A stretch of 64,000 nucleotides of DNA from Marsupella aquatica (Eukaryota; Marchantiophyta), in contig OZ316897.1 of assembly GCA_973895155.1 (NCBI GenBank), forward strand, positions 16,926,001 through 16,990,000, in the 5' to 3' direction. The first letter of the stretch is position 1. Every line of letters starts with the position of its first letter. A model generated the notes under the pieces. It saw only the letters and a program-made list of their open reading frames with translations. It was not told the DNA's origin and did no database searches. Positions 24,366 to 32,201 of the stretch are shown here, one piece after another. The translations under genes and the position numbers were made by a program.

Positions 24366-25160
24366 ATGGCGTCTTCAAGTGATGAGTCAATTTACAGTTC
24401 AGATGCATCTTTGCCAGATGTTCAAAAATTTATTCCATCTCGTTTGATGAATGAATTACCAGCCTCACAGAGAGTAGTGCCAGAGATTTCATTTTCCTTA
24501 GAATCTGAGAAATCAGAGTCTGATTCAGAGTCTTGTAGGAGTGTTGTGGGTGCTCCGATTTCATACTATATCTCTCCAAGTAAACCTCTTAAACAACGTC
24601 TACTTGTAAAGAAGCCTAATGTAGTTCCTACGACAGAGACACTTGGTTCATCGCGAACCCCGACAAATCTTCAAAGGCGAAGGCCCCGGTTTTTAATGCC
24701 AAGAACAACGTTACCTTGTAGGCCCGCCCGAAGATCTCCGTTGGTTTTTCCAATGTCTCATTCTCCGGGAGTGAAGATAGCTGTGTCCAGTGTTCAATCA
24801 CAGTTTGAGCGAATGAGGAGTCCAAATGTGCTGGAATTGCAAGGAGGGGCAGCCTCGGAGCCAAATTTGGTGGGTCGAATACCAAGTGGGATCTTGGTAT
24901 TCCCTACTCGAATGTTGAGAAATGGTGAACGCGAATTGCCTATTTCGTCTCCTTCAGTACCAAATTCCTTGGATCAAATACGAAGTGGGATCCATGGATC
25001 CCACTTAGTATTCCCTCGTCGTATTTTGCAGAATCCTATGCCCGAGTCACCGGTCTTGCAGACTTCCAACCCGAGTTCCGATGGTGGAATGCAAAATGGG
25101 ATACGCGGATCCCAGTTCGTATTGCGCAACAGAAAATTACTAAGTCATGATGCAGAATAG
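24366..25160 (+). CDS. disordered protein of unknown function, palindromes in its coding region
   Basis: 264 codons from ATG to TAG, preceded by a TATA box. No domain recognised. The protein is Ser/Pro/Arg-rich and probably unstructured: the N terminus is acidic (MASSSDESIYSSDAS, SEKSESDSES), the rest basic. Three copies of the element's palindrome lie inside the frame (about 24,873-24,915, 24,968-25,015 and 25,085-25,125). They encode related segments: IPSGILVFPTRM, IRSGIHGSHLVFPRRI and NGIRGSQFVLRNR. The 3' part overlaps the minus-strand Ulp1-like ORF by about 125 bp. It could be a real element gene, or a captured fragment whose frame stays open by chance; the complete 264-codon frame and the promoter favour a gene. 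Confidence 0.5.
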   Translation: MASSSDESIYSSDASLPDVQKFIPSRLMNELPASQRVVPEISFSLESEKSESDSESCRSVVGAPISYYISPSKPLKQRLLVKKPNVVPTTETLGSSRTPTNLQRRRPRFLMPRTTLPCRPARRSPLVFPMSHSPGVKIAVSSVQSQFERMRSPNVLELQGGAASEPNLVGRIPSGILVFPTRMLRNGERELPISSPSVPNSLDQIRSGIHGSHLVFPRRILQNPMPESPVLQTSNPSSDGGMQNGIRGSQFVLRNRKLLSHDAE

Positions 25161-25554
25161 CAAGACTCCAGTGCATGCTCATGTGAATTGGCATGAGAAT
25201 AACCTCAATTTGGGAAAATGGTGGCTTGTAATAATTCCGCATCTTTTGAATTGATTCCAACAAGGTCTCAGCTGGTTCTATTTCAATCCTTGAAACAAGC
25301 CAAGGGTAAAAAAAAAAGGATAATGTGTTTACTGAGGGAGCCAGATCTCCATGTTCCTCGGTTATTAATTGTGGGTAAAATTCCATTATTTCATCACCCA
25401 AATATTGACCGGGTTCAAGTTGGCTCAATATTTTATTGTCCAAAAGAAATCCACTAGAAGGATTGTGTGAGAATCTATGCAGAACATGTTCAATACAAAA
25501 TCCTCCTTTGATTCCTGCAAAGACATTACTTTGTGAAATAAGAACATAGTCCAA
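25036..25554 (-). pseudogene. Ulp1/SENP-like C48 protease, 3'-truncated
   Basis: Ulp1-family cysteine proteases cleave ubiquitin-like modifiers such as SUMO. The ORF shows the family's N-terminal half: LSQLEPGQYLGDEIMEFYPQL (compare the Ulp1 'WLND..I' helix), SFFFYPWLV, and the strand PIHMSMHWSLAIL with the catalytic His before Trp. The catalytic Asp, the oxyanion Gln and the nucleophile Cys are absent: after the His region the frame runs into a palindrome and then into sequence antisense to the plus-strand gene. A possible acceptor (TTTGCAG at ~25,517) could start the exon. It lies 73 bp downstream of the methyltransferase stop on the same strand, so it may once have been part of that transcript. 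Proteases of this family are known passengers of several plant DNA transposons. Confidence 0.7.
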
Positions 25555-25626
25555 TCATAATCTTCCTCAATATTTCACAAGTTTGGATCAATAGATACAA
25601 CATGAGAGAACTAATCAAACTTAAGT

Positions 25627-28600
25627 CTACACCTCAAGGAATGAGCCAAGATCAAGTGTCGGAGCTTCATGTTCCACTTCATCCTCTTCATCCTCATCAT
25701 TGTCGTTCTCCTCCGCGGTTGTAATAATGCAAGTTTCAGTGGTGAGGGTGCTCGTAGTACCACCAATAGGTGGTTGAACCTCAAAGCTCATGGGTCCTGT
25801 ACCCTCCTCGGTTGCTTCATCATTTAAGTTCCACGATTCATCAAGCGTGACAAGTCGGGTCTGGATACAATCCACCTGGCTTGCACTGAGTTCCATGGCT
25901 ATCACCAGACGTTTCCCTAACAAGGCAGCGCATGAGGTCGATCCACTCCCCGCACATAAATCAGCAACCCAATCCCGTGCTTCACTAAAATGTTGAACAA
26001 ACCAATCTGCTAGAGCTATCGGTTTCTGGTAAGGGTTCACTATTTCTCCCAATGGTGTTACACATTTCTTTGTAACACAAGGGAATTTTATGATGTTTAC
26101 CCTTTTCTCATCATGTTCAAAATTGTACATGTCTTTGGTCCTAATACCACTCTCGTGATAATATCCGATTGACCAGTTTTCAAAAGCCCAAGCCAATCGA
26201 TTCCCGGAAGGATGAGCATGTACATTTGGCTTCTCCCAAATTCCAGCCTCTACACCTGCGTTACAAGTTTTTCCAAGAGCATTCATCACAGACCAACTTT
26301 GCTGCAAAGAGTGAATCACAACAAACCTCCACATCTTTGAACTTGTCACCTTGGCAAAACAATTCACCATATCCACAATATCACTCTCTGAAAATGGGAC
26401 CTCATCATTTTCAGAGCCAGGCGCATTGAATCCATAAGGAATGTCTACAATTGCAAATGTGTAATTCCTTTTCTCTACAAACTTATCCAGCGCCCTGACA
26501 TCTCCACAATGCAATGTACATCTGATAAAATTTCCGTCAGCGTTTTTCCATCGATGGTCACTCGACTCTGCTTCAACCGTTTCAATCCCACGACGATGGT
26601 TGTAGTTCTCAATGGCTTCTTGAACGTAATTCTTAAACCCCGGGGGAATAACACTCGAAGTCAGCTCCTCCGTAGGCTTCTCAACCGCATCGGCACCAAT
26701 TGCATCCTTGTTCTTCTTCTTCGAAAAAGCTTTCAACTGCAAACGCAAACTTGTTAAAAGAATCTGGAGGAAAGACAATGGGGAGATAACCATTTAGGAA
26801 TTCAAACAATCAAATCTGAACAACGAATGCGACATGGGATAATCCGTATCCTAGTTTGTATTCAACCAAGCAAAAACCACAGTCAAACATCACCACCGTC
26901 AAATAACCACAAGTGAATCCGAGATGGGATACCCCATATCCCACTTCGCATTCGACCAAACAAAAACCACATTGAAACATCACAAACGTCAAATAACCAC
27001 ATTGAATACGAGATGGGATACCGCGTATCCCACTTCGAATTCAACCAAGCAAAAACCACATTGAAACATCACAAACGTCAAATAACCACAAGTGAACACG
27101 AGATGGGATACCGCATATCCCACTTCGCATTCAATCAAGAAAAAACCGCATTGAAACATCACCAACATCAAATAAGCACAAGTGAATCCGAGATGGGATA
27201 CCCTGTATCCCACTTCGCATTCCAACAAGAAATCCACGAAGAAAACCTCCAAACATGGCGAAACAAATAGAAAAGTCCAATCAGTGGAAGGGGAGAACAT
27301 ACCACATCAGACAATTTCCCACTCCATCTTTCAAGCTCGGCAGATTCTGTTTCTTTTGGAAACATTCGTTTGCAAGTCGCCCAGTCTGGCTGCACTGACA
27401 ACTGAACAAAAATCTTGCTGATTTTCATAAGTTTCTTGTAACTCTCGGCTTCTTTTGCCATCTGCTCCAAAGAGATCATCTGGTCCTTCACTCGGAGAAG
27501 AAGGGACTCCAAAAATTGGTCGTGTTCAATTCCCTGGATTGCTCTCCAAGGTGTCAAGGTAAGGCCCCCTACAAGCTTATTCAAAGCTTTTGGAATCGAC
27601 TACGCTTTTCCCTTTTCTTTCTTGAGTTTCTTGATAGGTGACTTCTGCTTATTCTGCCCTTTGATCTCCAACTTGTTCCACATCTCAAAGATCTGGTCTT
27701 GGAGTTCCCAGACCTTACTCGACCTAAAAGCAATTTGGAAGAGAGGCTCATGCTTCTTCAGGCTTGTGGCGTCCCCCGGAAAAAACCCGTTGAGGCAAAC
27801 CTCCATTGCACACGCTTCTCTAGTCTCCTTGGTTTTTGCCATTCCTCTGGCAAGGAAAATCTTCGGATTTGATCAATGTTGTTCATTTTTTTCCTGTACT
27901 CTTGATCAATATTATGTTGGATGCTAAGTTTCTGAATGTCCTCCCTTGTGAGACCAGCATACACCCAAGCTTGGAGTTCATTGAAGATCTCTCTCCCATA
28001 AGCCTGATACAATTCTCTCTTAGCCCGAGCACCGTGATTACCTCCAATCACTCGATATCTCCAGCTTGTTGCCTTTTTTGGGTCCCAGTCTGTCACTGTC
28101 GGGCAGTCTTCGGGGATCACAAACAAGACAAATGGCGTCGTGAAATTTTTCGGATTCATTTTCATCAAAGTCTTGATGTTCTCCACATGCAACCGATCGA
28201 CTGTTCGAACCAACGTTGAGTTCTCGTCGTCAATATCGTCAACAAGAAGCAGGTTAGTTGTTTTCAGAATAACTGTTGTCTTCTGAACTCGCTTAGTCTC
28301 CATCAACCGAGACACTTCTTCACAAACCACAAGTGTCTCTTCCCGCTGCAAAGCTGTGGTGATATCTGTTGAATCGTTTTTCTTTTCTTTAACAGCTCCC
28401 CTAGATGATAAAGAAGGCCCACCTGACGAAGTTGAAGGAATCTGAGAAGGTGTCTGTGAAATTGGTGGGACCAAAGATGAGACAACACTTCCTGGTGCAG
28501 AAGGCGCGCGCTTCTGGATGTCACGTCGATCCAATTTCTTCTTGACAATAGCTTCTCCTGACACCGCTACTTTAGAACCTTCCCTGGAGAGTTGATCTGC

Positions 28601-29254
28601 AAGCTTCCTCTTTGCCGGTTCCTTAAAAGAAATTGTGGCAGATTTCTCCTTTGTCGAGGGTGTTCCAGACATCTCCCCTAACTTCGAAGCCGGATTGGTA
28701 GGCTTCGTCACTTTCAACTTCAAAGGCCGCTCTTTGACGCCAAAGTTGGCTCCAACAACGAACCTATACGCTACCTTCATAAAATCCTCAACAACCCTCC
28801 AAGACTTCAAGACAAATTTCAAACACCAATAAGAAAAGTCCTCAATCTCCGGCACTTCCGAAATTAGCTGGCAGATCGGGTCATCAGGAAATGTGTTCAT
28901 CGAGACCCGATCAAGTTTCTCGTAGTTGAGGACAACTATAGTGAAGGCATTGTTCGGAAGAATGCAAAGGTACATTGGAATCTTCTTCAGTTGTTTTGTT
29001 TTTGAGTCGGTGATATCCACCTCCCCGGTGTCCACGACTAATCCATAATGGCAATGGTCTTTACCCTTAACTATAACCAACCACACCGCTGGACCTTCAT
29101 AGGCTCTATCAATATCCATCGCCCGAGCATCCCTGAAGTACTACCTATTCCTCATGAGTTTCTCCTCCGTGTAAAGGTCTTTCTTCCAAATCTCATCGAC
29201 GATGGATGTCCGTGAAGACTGGGTCGAACCAGACGACTTTGATTTGTTCGACAT
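25627..29254 (-). pseudogene. ParB-like / beta-class N4-N6 DNA methyltransferase gene, decayed
   Basis: Reads from ATG 29,254 to a stop at 25,627. The middle carries a ParB-like core: HVENIKTLMKMNP, TPFVLFVIPEDC and WRYRVIGGNHGARAKREL (~28,020-28,200). The last exon is a beta-class amino-methyltransferase: catalytic motif IV is DIPYG (usual form DPPY), followed by NPYQKPIALADWF and the SAM-binding motif DLCAGSGST...LGKRLVIAMEL. Family members methylate adenine N6 or cytosine N4 in DNA. An intron at 27,302-26,737 has GTATGT and TTTGCAG ends and joins in phase; it holds five palindromes. A first intron (~29,722-29,260, ending CTTTTCCAG) lies before the ATG. Damage: in-frame TAG at 29,143-29,141 and 27,602-27,600, and a frame change near 27,86x. 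The acidic C terminus is low complexity. ParB-methyltransferase fusions are best known from phages and plasmids. Confidence 0.75.
26821..27226. repeat. array of five palindromes in a methyltransferase intron
   Basis: Five imperfect inverted repeats of about 45 bp, starting near 26,821, 26,911, 27,002, 27,092 and 27,183 (spacing 89-92 bp). The core is TGGGATACC-N-GTATCCCA with arms extending to GAATxCGA/TTCGCATTC. The spacers are similar too ('aaaaccacattgaaacatca'). The array lies wholly inside the predicted 566-bp intron. Confidence 0.9.
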
Positions 29255-29297
29255 GATCCTGGAAAAGATTGACACACTGAGAACCAGACCAAAAGTA

Positions 29298-29681
29298 GTT
29301 GAATGCGAGATGGGATACGCTGTATCCCACTTCGCATCCAACATCAACAATTGCCAAGTCTGATGCAAAGAACGAAAAAGAGGGAGTTGAATGCGAAATG
29401 GGATACGCGGTATCCCACTTCGCATCCAACAACAACAAATGTCCAGAGTCTGATGCAATTAACAAAAAAGAGGGAGTTGAATGCGAAATGGGATACGCGG
29501 TATCCCAGTTTGTATTCAAAATCAAGAAAGAGCGAGGAGGTTCGGATGGAAGACTAAAAAGAGGGTGTTCAATGTGAGATGGGATACGCGGTATCCCATC
29601 TCGTATTCAACATTGAAAAGAAGGCCAAATAATAGAGTTGAATACAAAGGGGAATACGACGTATCCCTCTCAGGATTCAAC
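29298..29681. repeat. array of five palindromes in the 5' intron of the methyltransferase gene
   Basis: Units near 29,298, 29,387, 29,477, 29,566 and 29,635; the first four are 89-90 bp apart. The clearest core is TGGGATACGCGGTATCCCA with flanks GTTGAATGCGA and TTCGCATCCAAC. The last unit is degenerate (GGGGAATACGACGTATCCCT). The array sits between the TATA box at 29,857 and the ATG at 29,254, inside a predicted intron. Confidence 0.9.
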
Positions 29682-29850
29682 AATTAACCAAACGAGGAGG
29701 GGAGAGTTTCTTCAGTTTTTACCTATTTTTTGGTTTCGATTCGAGCAAATACGAAAAGCTATAGAGATGTTGCAGCCCGAGAAAAACATGGAGGCAAACA
29801 AAGTTGAGAAGAAAAAGAAATGAGAGTAATTTTTCTGACCAGGCACTCCT

Positions 29851-29857
29851 ATTTATA
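29851..29857 (-). promoter_or_regulatory. TATA box of the methyltransferase gene
   Basis: The minus strand reads TATAAATAGGAGTGCC, about 600 bp upstream of ATG 29,254 with an intron between. The downstream core (ATTACTCTCATTTCTTTTTC) resembles that of the promoter at 31.95 kb. Confidence 0.6.
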
Positions 29858-29862
29858 CTTTA

Positions 29863-30147
29863 TCACCTTTGTATCCACAGGCGATAAGGTTTCCACAGGT
29901 GATAATGTGTATCCAAAAGCGTAGGGTTGGAGTCCGGATGTCTATGTATATTTTTTTCTTTTGATGGGACTAGAGATAAGGCATATCCCCAAGTCCTTGT
30001 ATTCAACCAAATAGATTTTACGCGTAGCAAATCGGGTTGATGCAAGGGTAATCACAAAACTCTTTATTCATTTGGAATTGTGCCACAAAATAAACTAAGT
30101 TGATATTCTTAAAAAGAGTCTTTACAAAGAGCCCATTCAAGATGGCT
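29863..30147. other. between the F-box-like gene end and the methyltransferase promoter
   Basis: Short intergenic or 3'-untranslated stretch. The F-box frame continues open a little beyond its TAG, but nothing is recognised. Confidence 0.4.
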
Positions 30148-30759
30148 CTAAACCAGACTAGAAGCTTCCCCATACATTTCCAAGAGCCTCGCTTGCTCAT
30201 CTTTCTCAAGATTGTGCCAGTCTTCTTGAAATTGATTTAGGTCAGACCTTGAAAATAAACCTAAGAAATCGATTGGAGGAAGATTCGGTGTTTCCATCCT
30301 AACAAAAGCTTCAATATGAACATTCTGAAGGGGTTTTCCATCGGGAATGCTTGTCAGCATTTTATTTACTTCCTCAAGTTGGCTTTTTGCTAGTCTAAGA
30401 ATACCCCAGACTCGTGTACAAATTATGAGCTGGTTCCATTTCTTGGAGGTGCATCCAAGCTACACCATGGTTTTTAATCGCATCAATCTTTCATTAGCTT
30501 GGTTCTTGGAGGAATCAAACTCATCCTCTATACAACAAACTTTCAAAATGGGCCAAATGAACGTTTCAACAATCTCGTCAGGAAGTCCATCCAAAAACAA
30601 TCCGGATTCCCTTTGGCCACTTTTTTGTTGAATTTGTTTCTTCTCTTTGTCGAATGACATCGCTAACCTTGTAAAGACAGGGTTCTCAGTGACTGCCATT
30701 CCAAAATAAGAGTGGATACCTGGAGTAATAAATGAGATGGTGAGCTCTTTCTCAGCAAC
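30148..30759 (-). pseudogene. F-box-like protein, interrupted by a TAG
   Basis: The exon begins after an acceptor (CACTGTTTTGTAG, ~30,760) and is open in one frame to a stop at 30,150-30,148, apart from one TAG at 30,462-30,460. It shows an F-box-like pattern: LPDEIVETFIWPIL, then RLMRLKTMV, the TAG, and LGCTSKKWNQLI. In F-box proteins this ~45-residue module binds SKP1 and links a target to the SCF ubiquitin ligase. The downstream part (IPDGKPLQNVHIEAF, LPPIDFLGLFSRSDL) has no recognised substrate-binding repeat. Upstream exons probably lie between here and the TATA box at 31,958. Other helical proteins can mimic an F-box, so I am moderately sure. Confidence 0.5.
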
Positions 30760-30875
30760 CTACAAAACAGTGATGGAAAAACTGATTTTATTTCTTTGAT
30801 CAAAAGAAAAATATATTCACAAAATGTTTGACCCAAGAACGTTCACCTAAATACTTACACACTAATCAAGAAAAT

Positions 30876-31202
30876 TCAACGCGATAAGTTAACCCAAGGA
30901 TCTTCGTTCCAAATCCGATAACAAAAATATGCCAATCGATGATATTTGTTTTGGGCATCACGACAATAGTTACAAGAAGAATTAACAGAGTGCAGACAAC
31001 CACTCAAACATATCCTCGACCGAATCGAAACTCCGTCCTTATTTTTTTCACAAAACTCTATTCGGAGTGGATTCAAACTATCATGTGGATCCACGCCTCC
31101 CGTCCATAGCGCGCCTAATCCAGGACGAAGAACTTTGAGTGCAACTAATCGCTTATACAATCAACGAGCATGTTTCTCAAGGTTTTGATTCTGGACCGCC
31201 AT
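30876..31202 (-). pseudogene. unrecognised exon or small gene
   Basis: Open from ATG 31,202 to the end at 30,876 except for one TGA at 31,163-31,161. Residues include ALKVLRPGLGALW, PLRIEFCEKN, and a Cys/His-rich stretch (CLSGCLHS, CNYCRDAQNKYHR) that could bind metal, ending FCYRIWNEDPW. I know no family with this layout. It lies between the intron array at 31.4-31.8 kb and the F-box-like exon, on the same strand, so it may be an exon of that gene. Confidence 0.35.
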
Positions 31203-31407
31203 TAGACTCACAAGAGAAAACTTTGTCTTTCAAGGAAAGCTTAAGCTTGAGTGGGTGTCGGTCACTGAAAGGCAGCAAGAGCTTCAGTGCGTACAGTTCA
31301 ATTGAACTTCGCCTGCGAAACAATCAGTAATCCATAAGGTTTTTCCCATCATTCAAATAAACTCTAGGTAAATACCACATGGGCAATCAAAACTGGACAT
31401 TTGAAGA

Positions 31408-31803
31408 GTGAATCCCAAACGGGATATGCCGTATCCCATTTCGCATTCAACGTTGAGGTTTTGACATTTGGAGTCTAAGATGCTTCATTTTCGCAGGTTG
31501 GATGCGACATGGGATACCCCGTATCCCAGTTCGCATCCAACCTCCTTTTTAGCTAAAGAGAAATCAAACTGGACATTTGAAGAGTGAATCTCAAACGGGA
31601 TACGCCGTATCCCATTTCGCATTTAACGTTGAGGTTTTGACATTTGGAGTCTACGATACTTCATATTCGGAGGTTGGATGCGACATGGGATACCCCGTAT
31701 CCCACTTCGCATCCAACCTCCTTTTTTAGCTAATGTGAAACGAAAACTTGAAATTTGAGGGTTGAATCCCAAACGGGATACGCCGTATCCCATTTGGGAT
31801 TTG
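31408..31803. repeat. array of five palindromes upstream of the F-box-like gene
   Basis: Units near 31,408, 31,499, 31,585, 31,674 and 31,761, spaced 86-91 bp. Two types alternate: CGGGATACGCCGTATCCCA and TGGGATACCCCGTATCCCA, so the higher-order unit is ~175 bp. The array lies between a possible donor (CAG|GTGAAA near 31,833) and an acceptor (TTTCGCAG near 31,323), as in the other two arrays. Confidence 0.9.
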
Positions 31804-31951
31804 TCCTCGCCATTTTCAGGAAGATTTTCACCTGTTCGTCAAAACTGATTTTTGGGGAATACGAGTTTGTATAGACGGTGTGCATTCGTCGAGAGTAAGA
31901 GTATACAGAGCAAGAAAAAATGAGCGTAAAATTCTCAAGCGGTGATCTCCT

Positions 31952-31958
31952 ATTTATA
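31952..31958 (-). promoter_or_regulatory. TATA box upstream of the F-box-like gene
   Basis: The minus strand reads CTATAAATAGGAGATCACC, followed by TTTTACGCTCATTTTTTCTT. It shares TATAAATAGGAG and the following pyrimidine-rich core with the methyltransferase promoter at 29,857. Confidence 0.6.
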
Positions 31959-32103
31959 GTTTTCTCACTGACCGTGGTTAGTATTTGACTGCAGTTGCAT
32001 CGCAGTCGGTTAAATGTTACCATTGAGAAGAATCGTTTTGGAATATTCTTGTTGGGTAAACCAATATCGGCACTTTTACTGCATTTTTTTTGTTGGAATT
32101 CCG

Positions 32104-32150
32104 CGGTTGGATCCGAAATGGGATACGCCGTATCCCATCTTCGTATTCGT
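32104..32150. repeat. single palindrome near the right edge of the inner block
   Basis: GTTGGATCCGAA then TGGGATACGCCGTATCCCA then TCTTCGTATTC. It lies ~60 bp inside the point where gag-like sequence begins and mirrors the palindrome at 23,594 near the left edge. Confidence 0.8.
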
Positions 32151-32201
32151 GTCGATTTTTCTCATTTTTTCAATTCAAAAAACTAGTTTTTAGTGGGAAT
32201 A

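Noticed and set aside
25554-25627. Fusion of the methyltransferase and Ulp1-like ORFs into one protein by splicing
   Set aside because: The possible donors near 25,637 and the acceptor near 25,517 are not in compatible phase, so I left them separate.
27168-29577. Many ORFs containing MGYxVSHF or WDTxYPxSH motifs on both strands
   Set aside because: They are translations of the palindromic repeats, not protein domains.
26821-31803. CRISPR-like interpretation of the evenly spaced palindromes
   Set aside because: The spacers are themselves similar to one another, the host is a plant, and no cas-like gene is present; these are tandem ~90-bp units.
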